From assembly GCA_015487785.1 (NCBI GenBank), contig WFPC01000048.1, positions 1 to 52,440 on the forward strand: a stretch of 52,440 bases of DNA, read 5' to 3'. Position 1 is the first letter of the stretch. Each line of letters opens with the position of its first letter. The notes beneath the pieces were generated by a model. That model did no database searches. It worked only from the letters and a program-made list of their open reading frames with translations, and was not told the DNA's origin. Below are positions 27,301 through 34,697 of the stretch, piece by piece. A program made the position numbers and the translations under genes. Source of the DNA: Gammaproteobacteria bacterium (lineage in GTDB: Bacteria > Pseudomonadota > Gammaproteobacteria > S012-40).

Positions 27301-30256
27301 GCGACAGGCTCCGGCGCAACCAGCGACCGCATTCGTCCGCCGGCAAAGGCCGGCTGAACAGGTAACCCTGCACCTCGTCGCAGACTTCCTTGCGCAGAAA
27401 TTCCAGTTGCTCTGGTGTTTCCACCCCCTCGGCAATCACCCGCAGGCCCAGTTGGCGCCCCATGGCGATGATGGCCGAGGCAATGGCAGCATCGTCACGA
27501 TCGGTGGGAATATCGCGCACGAAGGACTGATCCAGCTTCAGGCGATCGATGGGAAACCGCTTGAGCTGGCTCAAGGAGGAATAGGCCACGCCGAAGTCGT
27601 CGATGGATACCTCGACACCCATTTCCTTGAGACGGCAAAGCACATGCAGGGTACGGTCGGGGTCTTCCATGGCAAAACTCTCGGTGATTTCCACCTCCAG
27701 GCAGGCAGGATCGATCCCGGCCTGCTCGATGGCTCTGGCAACGGCGGCATCCAGACCGGGGTCGCGGAATTGGCGTCCCGAGAGGTTGACCGCCACCTGC
27801 AGACACAGTCCCTCGGCGCGCCAGCGCTGCAACTGGGCACAGGCTTGCTGCAATACCCATTCCCCCAGGGGCACGATGAGACCACTCTCCTCCGCCACCG
27901 GTATAAACTGGCCGGGAGCGACGAAACCGTCCCTGGCCCGCCAGCGCAGCAAAGCCTCGACACCATAGACTTTGCCGGTGGCGAGATCCAGTTGCGGCTG
28001 ATAATAGAGTTCGAACTCCTCCATGCGTGACATCGCCCGGCGCAACTGACCGTGCAGGCTCATGTATTCCATCGCCGCCCGGTTCATCTCGGCGGTAAAG
28101 AAACGATAAGTGTTCTTGCCCTGGGCCTTGGCCCGGTACATGGCGGTGTCCGCATGCTTGACCAGCACGTCGGCACTTTCACCGTCGCCGGGGAACACAC
28201 TGATGCCGATACTCGCCGACATATCCACTTCCTGCCCCTCCACCTGGTAGGGTTGCGCCAGCACCTCCAGCAGGTTCTCGGCGATGGGCACCGCGTCATC
28301 GCGCTGCCTGAGTTCATTGAGCAGCAACACGAACTCATCTCCCCCCAAGCGGGCCACGGTGTCGCCCTTGCGCACCTGCTCGAGCAGGCGTTTCGCCACC
28401 TGTTGCAATACCTGGTCACCCGCATGGTGGCCTAGGGTATCATTGATCAGCTTGAAGCCGTCCAGGTCGAGGAACAGCACCGCCAGCGAACAATGGTGGC
28501 GTTCGGCCTGGATGACTGCCTGGCTCAGACGTTCCATAAACAAGGCCCGGTTGGGCAGTTCGGTGACCACATCGTAGTGAGCCAGGCGGTGAATACGGTC
28601 TTCGCTAAGTTTCTTTTCGGTGATATCGCTGAAAATACCGATGTAACGCATGACCTCGCCAGCCTCGTTGCGCACCGAAGAAATACTCAGCCACTGGGGA
28701 TAGATCTCGCCATTCTTGCGCCGGCTCCAGGCCTCGCCTTGCCAGAAACCGTTCTTGTCGACAGCCTCGAGGATCTCGCGGTAGAAATCGTCGCCCTGCT
28801 GGCGCGGGCGCAACTGGAGCGGTGTCATGCCCACCACTTCCTCACTGCGATAACCGGTGATTTCACAAAAGGCCTGATTGACACGCAGGATCACACCACG
28901 GATATCGGTGACCATGATGCCCTCATGGGTATTCTCGAACACACTGGCGGCCAGACGCAACTCGGCCTCGTCCTGCTTACGCTTGCTGATGTCCTGCACC
29001 ATGCCCACGAACACCGGCGGACTCTCGGCATCGGAATATTGCAATTGCACCGCCACCGGATAACGGCTGCCATCCTTGCGCGTGTGCTCGGTTTCGAAGG
29101 CCTGCATGCTCACCTCGCCCCGTCGCAGAGGAGCTAGCAAGGCCTCGAACTGCTCGCGATCGAAGTCGCGTTTGATGTCCAGCGGCGACATCGCCTCCAG
29201 CTCTTCCCAGGAATACCCCAGATTGCGCTGGGCTCCCTGGTTGACCTCTACGAACTGGAGCGTGTGGGCATCGAACACATAGATCTCGTTGAGCGACTGG
29301 GCCAGCAGACGCCCGAAACGTTCCGAGCCCCGTCGCAGTTCCAGTTGTTCGGTGATGTCCTCGGAAATCCCCAGCAGATAGGCGGGCCGGCCCTCGCCGT
29401 CGTGAATGGGTATCTTGCGCGTGCGCAGGATGCGTCGCCCGCGGTGACGGGTGTCGATCACCTCCTGGGCGATTTCCACCAAGGCTCCCTGGCGCAATAC
29501 TTCACGATCCTTTGCGGTAAAGAAATCGGCCTGTTCCGGAGGAAAGAAATCGTAGTCGTTGCGCCCTAGCAATTCATGGCGATTGTAGCCCAGCAGTTGC
29601 TCACCGGCACGGTTACAGCGAACGAAACGCAAGCTCCCGGCTTCTTTCACGAACAACATCACGGGCAGATGTTCCACCACCGAGTCCAGAAACAGATGTG
29701 CTTCCTGCAGCGCTTCCACCGAACGCTGGCGCTCGAACTCCAGCGCCACCCGGTGAGCATAGATACGCAACACCGGTCGGCTCCACTGGTCTGGTTCCAG
29801 GGGCTTGTCGTCCAGTACCGAGATCACACCCAACACCTTGCCGTCGTGACCTTTTAGTGGTACCCCGAAATAGGCCTCCACCTCCATGTCCACCAGGATC
29901 TCATCCTCGGGATACAACCGCTGGACCTGATTGCCGATGAGTTCCGCCCGCCCCTGCACGATATCCAGGCAAGGGGTGCCCGCCAAGGCATACTCGAAAG
30001 GTTCACTCCAGCCACGACCACGGGTCCACATGGCCAGACAACGCATGCGGGTTTGCTCCTCGTCGGCAAAGATACCGATGAAGGCATAGCGTGACTGGTA
30101 CAGCTTGGCCAGTTCGGCCACGCAGACCTGAAAAAAATGATCGGGTGACTCCAGCGTGGCTCCCGCCTCGGCCATGGCCGCCAGTGCCCGCTCGGCACGC
30201 TGGCGACTGTCGGCGACCTGATCCTCGCTATCGACGGAAACGAAGGACTGCGACAT
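27293..30256 (-). CDS. GAF-PAS-PAS-PAS-GGDEF-EAL cyclic-di-GMP enzyme
   Basis: A 987-residue soluble signalling protein with no membrane helix. GAF domain about 20-180; PAS domains about 185-305, 310-430 and 432-550; GGDEF about 555-720; EAL about 735-985. The cyclase signature is exact (GGDEF, 638-642) and an inhibitory I-site RxxD is present at 629-632. The phosphodiesterase signature EALLRW (767-772), DDFG (886-889) and GVET (944-947) is also present, although the usual TGYSS after DDFG reads VAYSS. Both activities are therefore possible. It overlaps miaA by 8 bases, an unusual partner for that operon. The sensory ligands are unknown. Confidence 0.93.
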   Translation of the reverse strand: MSQSFVSVDSEDQVADSRQRAERALAAMAEAGATLESPDHFFQVCVAELAKLYQSRYAFIGIFADEEQTRMRCLAMWTRGRGWSEPFEYALAGTPCLDIVQGRAELIGNQVQRLYPEDEILVDMEVEAYFGVPLKGHDGKVLGVISVLDDKPLEPDQWSRPVLRIYAHRVALEFERQRSVEALQEAHLFLDSVVEHLPVMLFVKEAGSLRFVRCNRAGEQLLGYNRHELLGRNDYDFFPPEQADFFTAKDREVLRQGALVEIAQEVIDTRHRGRRILRTRKIPIHDGEGRPAYLLGISEDITEQLELRRGSERFGRLLAQSLNEIYVFDAHTLQFVEVNQGAQRNLGYSWEELEAMSPLDIKRDFDREQFEALLAPLRRGEVSMQAFETEHTRKDGSRYPVAVQLQYSDAESPPVFVGMVQDISKRKQDEAELRLAASVFENTHEGIMVTDIRGVILRVNQAFCEITGYRSEEVVGMTPLQLRPRQQGDDFYREILEAVDKNGFWQGEAWSRRKNGEIYPQWLSISSVRNEAGEVMRYIGIFSDITEKKLSEDRIHRLAHYDVVTELPNRALFMERLSQAVIQAERHHCSLAVLFLDLDGFKLINDTLGHHAGDQVLQQVAKRLLEQVRKGDTVARLGGDEFVLLLNELRQRDDAVPIAENLLEVLAQPYQVEGQEVDMSASIGISVFPGDGESADVLVKHADTAMYRAKAQGKNTYRFFTAEMNRAAMEYMSLHGQLRRAMSRMEEFELYYQPQLDLATGKVYGVEALLRWRARDGFVAPGQFIPVAEESGLIVPLGEWVLQQACAQLQRWRAEGLCLQVAVNLSGRQFRDPGLDAAVARAIEQAGIDPACLEVEITESFAMEDPDRTLHVLCRLKEMGVEVSIDDFGVAYSSLSQLKRFPIDRLKLDQSFVRDIPTDRDDAAIASAIIAMGRQLGLRVIAEGVETPEQLEFLRKEVCDEVQGYLFSRPLPADECGRWLRRSLSLD

Positions 30257-30362
30257 GATGACTCCACTATCTCGAGTGGTCGGGCCACTCTACCACATTT
30301 TAATTCTGGAAATAAAGGCAAGCTGCCATACCAAGGGCATGCTGTGTCCCGCAAGATGAAAT

Positions 30363-30386
30363 AAAAAAGCCGCCCGGGAGGGCGGC
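30363..30386 (-). terminator. intrinsic terminator of tRNA-Ser
   Basis: On the minus strand GCCGCCC, loop TCCC, GGGCGGC, then six T residues: a perfect 7-bp GC stem with a U tract. It lies 9 bases beyond the tRNA 3' end, so the tRNA is probably a single-gene transcript. It also keeps transcription from entering the GGDEF-EAL gene. Confidence 0.92.
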
Positions 30387-30394
30387 GACGAATG

Positions 30395-30482
30395 TGGCGG
30401 AGAGGCAGGGATTCGAACCCTGGGAAGGTTGCCCTTCAACGGTTTTCAAGACCGCCGCTTTCGACCGCTCAGCCACCTCTCC
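30395..30482 (-). tRNA. tRNA-Ser (anticodon UGA)
   Basis: An 88-base type II tRNA with CCA encoded in the genome. The acceptor GGAGAGG pairs with CCTCTCC, followed by the G discriminator and CCA. The D-arm contains TGGCTGAGCGGTCGAAAG, the anticodon loop is CTTGAAA with anticodon TGA, and a long variable arm (TTGAAGGGCAACCTTCC) is typical of serine tRNAs. The T-arm reads GGGTTCGAATCCC. It should read UCA and UCG/UCU codons by wobble. Its own terminator follows. Confidence 0.98.
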
Positions 30483-30577
30483 AGAAACCTTGCCGGCCCG
30501 GTTACAAGCCGGGTTCCGTGAAGGCGGGAGCATAACCGAAAAACCCTCCCGAAATCCAGCCCCTGGGACATAGCTGG

Positions 30578-31369
30578 TCAAAAAACGCAAAACGCCGCCG
30601 AGGCCAAGCGGGGTAAGTCGAAGTGTACGGGGTAATCCACCCCCGCCAGGTACAGACCATGGGGCGGCGCGGTCACGCCGCCGAGGCGGCGGTCGCGATG
30701 CTCCAACACCTCCCGTGCCCACTGCGGTGGACGCTTGCCACAACCGATTTCCATCAGCACCCCGGCGATATTGCGCACCATGTGGTGCAGAAAGGCATTG
30801 GCCTCGATATCTATGACCACGAAATCACCGTGGCGCTGGACATCCAGTCGTGTCACTGTGCGTACCGGACTCTTGGCCTGGCAGGCCTGGGCGCGGTACG
30901 AAGTGAAATCGTGGGTGCCGATCAGATAGCGGGCCGCCCGACGCATGGACTCCACTTCCAGCGGACGAAACTGCCAGGTGGTGCGCCCGGCATGAAAGGT
31001 GGGTCGCACCGGTCGGTTGATGATCACGTAACGGTAACGGCGCCGAATGGCGCAAAAACGAGCGTGAAAATCATCCGGCACCTGTTTCGCCCACAACACA
31101 CATACGCTTTTGGGCAGGTTGGCATTGGTGCCAAACACCCACTGCCGGGGGGTGCGCTGGGCCGGGGTGTCGAAGTGCACCACCTGTTCCATGGCGTGCA
31201 CCCCCGTATCGGTGCGCCCGGCACAGACCACCCGCAGGGGATGATCGGCCACCCGCGCCAGTGCCTGTTCCAGCGCAAACTGCACCGTATTGTCACTGTG
31301 TTTCTGCAACTGCCAACCCTGGAAGGTCGAACCATCGTACTCGACACCCAGGGCGATGCGCTTCATCAT
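30578..31369 (-). CDS. truA: tRNA pseudouridine synthase A
   Basis: A 263-residue enzyme that makes pseudouridine at tRNA positions 38-40. The gene starts at the first of two tandem ATG codons (31369), whose ATGA overlaps the previous stop; a GGGAA ribosome site lies 7 bases upstream. RIALGVEYDGSTFQGWQLQ is the family start, and VVCAGRTDTGVHAMEQVVHF contains the catalytic Asp in GRTDTGVHA. FHARFCAIRRRYRYVIIN and FLHHMVRNIAGVLMEIG complete the fold. A much longer open frame continuing upstream lies over the neighbouring gene and is not real. Confidence 0.95.
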   Translation of the reverse strand: MMKRIALGVEYDGSTFQGWQLQKHSDNTVQFALEQALARVADHPLRVVCAGRTDTGVHAMEQVVHFDTPAQRTPRQWVFGTNANLPKSVCVLWAKQVPDDFHARFCAIRRRYRYVIINRPVRPTFHAGRTTWQFRPLEVESMRRAARYLIGTHDFTSYRAQACQAKSPVRTVTRLDVQRHGDFVVIDIEANAFLHHMVRNIAGVLMEIGCGKRPPQWAREVLEHRDRRLGGVTAPPHGLYLAGVDYPVHFDLPRLASAAFCVF

Positions 31370-32040
31370 GTCAAGATTCCCACGCCCCAAAACGCGGCCA
31401 CCAGAAAAACCGGCAGTCCCCATTGCCACGACGGTGGGGCTTCGTCCAGCAAGATCTCCACTTCCAGGGTCTGCGCCGGCGCCCGCAGGGCCCGGTGCCA
31501 CTGCGCCAGCAAGGCCTCGCTCATCTGCTGCAAACGCCGACGCCATCCCGCGGGCCTGGGCTCCGTCGCCTCGGGCTGCAGGGAAATGCTGCCCACCGCT
31601 TCCAGGGTGAGGCTCATGCGCAGAGCAAAACGCTCGCTCGACACTCCCAGGGGCCGCAACAATCCGGCCAGGCGGTAGAGCGCGCCCAGCATTTGATCCC
31701 TTGGCGTGAGTTGGAGTAGCAGATCCACCGCCAGCACAATCAATATCAGACTGCCCGCGCGCAGCAGCCCCTGGAGCAAGCCTGGCCAGCTCGGCGAGGC
31801 CGCGCCCAGGGCAGGCAACAGGGCTTCGCCCGGGGTGAACCAGAGATAGAGCACGGCAATGGAGAGAAAAAACCAGCGCAGGCGAGCCAGCATGCGCCGA
31901 CCCTGGCGCGACAACCGCCGGCCACTGCGCCAATATCCCCCTGCCAGCACCACGCTGCCCAACAGCAACTCCGGCCACTGTCCCAGGGACAAACCCAGGC
32001 TGAAAGCCATGAAACTCACCACCCGAACCAGAGGATGCAT
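31366..32040 (-). CDS. CbiQ/EcfT-like membrane protein, orphan
   Basis: A 224-residue membrane protein resembling the T component of energy-coupling-factor transporters. It starts MHPLVRVVSFMAFSLGLSLG and has hydrophobic segments near residues 5-38, 52-68, 90-112 and 202-220. The cytoplasmic segment ERFALRMSLTLEAV stands where CbiQ proteins carry the coupling-helix region. CbiQ proteins pair with ATPase and substrate subunits for cobalt, nickel or vitamins. No ATPase or substrate-binding subunit is nearby, so either it uses shared ATPases or the name is wrong. Its place directly after a hydrogenase maturation protease makes nickel handling tempting, but this is inference. It overlaps truA by 4 bases. 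Confidence 0.6.
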   Translation of the reverse strand: MHPLVRVVSFMAFSLGLSLGQWPELLLGSVVLAGGYWRSGRRLSRQGRRMLARLRWFFLSIAVLYLWFTPGEALLPALGAASPSWPGLLQGLLRAGSLILIVLAVDLLLQLTPRDQMLGALYRLAGLLRPLGVSSERFALRMSLTLEAVGSISLQPEATEPRPAGWRRRLQQMSEALLAQWHRALRAPAQTLEVEILLDEAPPSWQWGLPVFLVAAFWGVGILT

Positions 32041-32044
32041 GCGC

Positions 32045-32548
32045 TCAGACCGGCCGTGGCACCGCCTGGCAGCGGCTCAGGATTTCTGCTTCCACCGTCT
32101 CGGCCAGGCGCTCCACCCAAGCCCCGGGCAGGTAATGCTCTTGTTCTCCCACCTCGATGCCCATGAGCCAGGTCTGCCCGGGCGATTCACCCAGTACACG
32201 GGCCAGGTTGAGGGTTTCACGCAGGCCGAAGCCGTGGGACGACAGCTTGACCGGTGCCTGCCCCACCGCCTCGCCGGTCAGGCGTAGCAATTGCCCGGGA
32301 CGGCCACCGTTCTTCATGGCATCGAGAATGATGACTTCCTCGGCACCACTGAGATAATCCAGCAAGGCGGCGCCGGGACGATCCAACTGCAGCAGGCTGA
32401 GACACGCGGGTTGCAGAGAAGCCAGGACAGGGCGCCGCTGCAGGAGCTGCACCGTTTCCCAGCCAAGGCGATCGGCGCCAAAGGGCGAGCCCACGCCGAT
32501 CACGCGCAGGGGGGCCAACAGAGCACTGTCGGTTTCAATGAAAAACAT
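32045..32548 (-). CDS. [NiFe]-hydrogenase maturation protease
   Basis: A 167-residue endopeptidase of the HycI/HyaD/HoxW family, which removes the C-terminal extension of a hydrogenase large subunit once nickel is inserted. The nickel-sensing triad is readable: Asp26 in GVGSPFGADRLGW, Asp76 in EVIILDAMKNGG, and His105 in KLSSHGFGLRE. The first motif is less canonical than the usual GxGNxxxxDDGxG. The gene overlaps the large-subunit remnant by 14 bases. Length and motifs look complete, so it seems functional although its obvious substrate is damaged. Confidence 0.88.
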   Translation of the reverse strand: MFFIETDSALLAPLRVIGVGSPFGADRLGWETVQLLQRRPVLASLQPACLSLLQLDRPGAALLDYLSGAEEVIILDAMKNGGRPGQLLRLTGEAVGQAPVKLSSHGFGLRETLNLARVLGESPGQTWLMGIEVGEQEHYLPGAWVERLAETVEAEILSRCQAVPRPV

Positions 32549-33260
32549 TCAATTCCAAAAAGTGGGTGGCACAGGAAATACAGGGATCGTAATTGCGAAT
32601 CACCTTCTCGGCGTGCAGCCTAAGCTGCTGTGGGCTCTTTTTCAAGCCAAAACGCTGCAAGGCCAGACGCAGATCCTGTTCCATGCGTGCCTGGTTCTGG
32701 CTGGTGGGCGGGACGATGCGGGCCTCGACCACCTTGCCCTCGGCATCGAAACGATAGCGATGCCAGAGAATGCCCCGAGGTGCCTCGGTACAACCACAGC
32801 CAACGCCATCGCGGGGTTGGCACGCCACCCAGGTCTGCTGCGGCGCCTGGTACTCTCGCAGCAGGCGGTGCGCCTCCCACACCGCAAAATAGACTTCCAC
32901 CGCCCGCGCCACGATGCTGTGAAACATATTGCGACTGGGGAAGCGCATCGGCAGTTCGCACAACAGCTCGCGCACCGGCGGAGGCAACAGGTGATGATTG
33001 AGATTCAGACGGGCCAGCGGCCCTACCAGGTAGGGTTGACCCTCGATCCGGGCATGGAAGGCCGTGCTGTGGGGCACATGGATTTCCTCGACCACCTGTT
33101 CAATGAGCCGATTACCCAGACCCTGCAGGCGCAAGCCCCGGCGCACCTCATCCGGGTAATGCCCGGCCATGGCCATGGCCGAGTCGAAGCCTAGACAATC
33201 CGGTGCCGCCAGCAAGCGGTCGAAATCCCGCCGGGACAGAAAGCCTTGCTCCTGGGTCAT
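32535..33260 (-). CDS. truncated [NiFe]-hydrogenase large subunit, group 3b-like, probable remnant
   Basis: A 241-residue protein from the ATG at 33260, which has an AGGGGGG ribosome site 6 bases upstream. Residues 57-241 match the C-terminal part of NAD(P)-linked (group 3b) alpha subunits: HVPHSTAFHARIEGQPYLVG, CTEAPRGILWHRYRFD, IVPPTSQNQARMEQD, and the C-terminal nickel motif DPCISCATH (Cys227, Cys230, His233), followed by an 8-residue tail for the protease. Residues 20-56 (LGFDSAMAMAGHYPDEVRRG and on) match a region about 100 residues further upstream in full-length enzymes. So both the N-terminal CxxC nickel motif and an internal block are missing, although the frame is open. Without the first motif it cannot hold a normal NiFe site. 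Full-length proteins have about 430 residues. Confidence 0.82.
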   Translation of the reverse strand: MTQEQGFLSRRDFDRLLAAPDCLGFDSAMAMAGHYPDEVRRGLRLQGLGNRLIEQVVEEIHVPHSTAFHARIEGQPYLVGPLARLNLNHHLLPPPVRELLCELPMRFPSRNMFHSIVARAVEVYFAVWEAHRLLREYQAPQQTWVACQPRDGVGCGCTEAPRGILWHRYRFDAEGKVVEARIVPPTSQNQARMEQDLRLALQRFGLKKSPQQLRLHAEKVIRNYDPCISCATHFLELNVFH

Positions 33261-33316
33261 GCGCGCCCCCCTATCCACTCAGTGTGCCCAGCAGCAGCAT
33301 CGAGGTCAAGGCGCTC

Positions 33317-33345
33317 ATGGAAAAGCCCATGTGGTCCGATATAAT
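33317..33345 (+). promoter_or_regulatory. candidate promoter of the beta-propeller gene
   Basis: ATGGAA, a 17-base spacer, then a perfect TATAAT at 33340-33345. The -10 box is ideal and the -35 box weak (three of six). It predicts a start near 33352, which rules out any coding start before that point for the downstream gene. Confidence 0.45.
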
Positions 33346-33388
33346 GGCTTCTTTTCCTTGCAGGCAATCCAAGAGGATGACACAGCCC

Positions 33389-34639
33389 ATGACTGATCGA
33401 TACCCGGACTTTTCCCTGGCCTATTATTCCAGTGACCGCAAAACCGGTGAACTCGCCGTGATCGACCATGCCCAGGGAGAGGTGCAGGTTCGGGTCTTGC
33501 CCACCGAGGAGGAATCGGCGCTGGGAAAGGCGCTCAAGCCCGTTCTGGTGGGCCTGGATGAAAATCGGCGGGTGATCTTGCTGGACCCGGCCAGCAAGAC
33601 GCTGCGCATCCAGGACAGTTTCCCGGTGGATGCCTTTCCGGCCCACATCTACAAGGACCCCAAGTCGGCGCGTGACTGGTTCATGAACGATGGCGACAAG
33701 CAAACCGGCAACGATACCCTCAATTGCGGCGACCAGGGCTCCTCGGTCACCGTGGTGGAACACACCAACAGCAGCCAGGCCCGGTTTCTCGCCACCCTCT
33801 GCGTCGGCCGTGGCCATCATCAGGCCTGTTTCAGCCATCCCTCGGAGCACGCGCCCCAAGTGCCCTCCCAGGCCTACATCAGCAATCTCAAGGATGGCAG
33901 CATCAGCGTGATTGGCAATGACCCTGCCGACCCGGCCAGCTATCTCAAGGTGGTCGCCACCATCAATCTGTGCGAGCCGGAAAAGGAAAGCGAAATGACC
34001 GCGCCCGGCCTGCCCAACAATGCCTTTCCTCACGGGCTGGTGTATTCGCCATTGAGCGGCAAGGTCTACAACCTGAACAACGGCTATGGCACCGTGGCGG
34101 TGATTGACCCTGTCACCCATGCCATCGAACGGCGCTTCGACTTCAAGGGCCATAGCAATCTGTTCATCACCCCCGATGGCCGCTACATCATCGGCCGCGG
34201 CGCCGACCGCAAATCCGATCCAGAACACGTGCTGGCCAGACTCACGGTGATCGACACCTGGGATCACCGCATCGGCGACAGCCTGATACTGCCCGATGTC
34301 TATATCAGCAAGTATTTCTTCGACCCCGAGGGCCGGCGCCTGTATCTCACCACGTCCTCTTCGGGCAGCCCGGAGCAACAGCAGAATCTCAAAACCGATG
34401 CTCTGCTGGTATTCGATCTCGACAGTCTGCCCGAGTTGAAACTGGCCAGGGAGCTCCGCCTGGGCTCACCCAGCGGCACCTTGGAATTCGTGCAGCAGGA
34501 GGGACGCACACGGCTGATCCTGTCGTCCAATGCCGGCCAGGGTGAACTGCTGATACTGGATGCCGACAGCCTCGAAATCGTGCGCCGCATCGCCGTGAGC
34601 GAGCCGCGCAGCCATTCACGCATCTGGCTGCTGGGTTGA
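33389..34639 (+). CDS. YVTN-type beta-propeller protein of unknown function
   Basis: A 416-residue protein from the ATG at 33389 with an AGAGG ribosome site about 12 bases upstream; the ATG at 33377 sits directly against that site and is less likely. It has repeated strands of the YncE/YVTN type: AYISNLKDGSISVIGND, LNNGYGTVAVIDPVTHAIER, LLVFDLDSLPELKLARELRL and LLILDADSLEIVRRIAVSE, giving a probable seven-bladed propeller. There is no signal peptide, so it is likely cytosolic, whereas most YncE proteins are periplasmic. A His/Cys-rich stretch (CVGRGHHQACFSHPSEH) inside the propeller could bind metal. It is divergent from the hydrogenase remnant. The function is not known. Confidence 0.78.
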   Translation: MTDRYPDFSLAYYSSDRKTGELAVIDHAQGEVQVRVLPTEEESALGKALKPVLVGLDENRRVILLDPASKTLRIQDSFPVDAFPAHIYKDPKSARDWFMNDGDKQTGNDTLNCGDQGSSVTVVEHTNSSQARFLATLCVGRGHHQACFSHPSEHAPQVPSQAYISNLKDGSISVIGNDPADPASYLKVVATINLCEPEKESEMTAPGLPNNAFPHGLVYSPLSGKVYNLNNGYGTVAVIDPVTHAIERRFDFKGHSNLFITPDGRYIIGRGADRKSDPEHVLARLTVIDTWDHRIGDSLILPDVYISKYFFDPEGRRLYLTTSSSGSPEQQQNLKTDALLVFDLDSLPELKLARELRLGSPSGTLEFVQQEGRTRLILSSNAGQGELLILDADSLEIVRRIAVSEPRSHSRIWLLG

Positions 34640-34658
34640 GCTTTTCACACATCCCGAA

Positions 34659-34682
34659 AGCCGGCGGAATTCGCCGCCGGCT
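34659..34682. terminator. hairpin between convergent genes
   Basis: AGCCGGCGG, loop AATTCG, CCGCCGGCT: a perfect 9-bp GC-rich stem placed 20 bases after the propeller stop codon and 16 bases before the end of the oppositely oriented flavoprotein gene. Only short T runs follow on either side, so it is a possible bidirectional terminator rather than a certain one. Confidence 0.55.
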
Positions 34683-34697
34683 GCCTGAGCCAATGTC

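Noticed and set aside
30310-30340. A sigma-54-like GG...GC pattern upstream of the GGDEF-EAL gene
   Set aside because: The distance between the GG and GC elements is 11 bases instead of the required 10.
30578-31978. A 466-codon frame that would extend TruA by about 200 residues
   Set aside because: The added part is read out of frame over the CbiQ-like gene and has no protein-like character; TruA starts normally at the tandem ATG.
33271-33390. A 39-codon minus-strand frame just upstream of the hydrogenase remnant, with a hydrophobic C-terminal half
   Set aside because: No ribosome site, no recognisable family, and it covers the promoter and start of the divergent propeller gene. It does not resemble the missing hydrogenase N-terminus.
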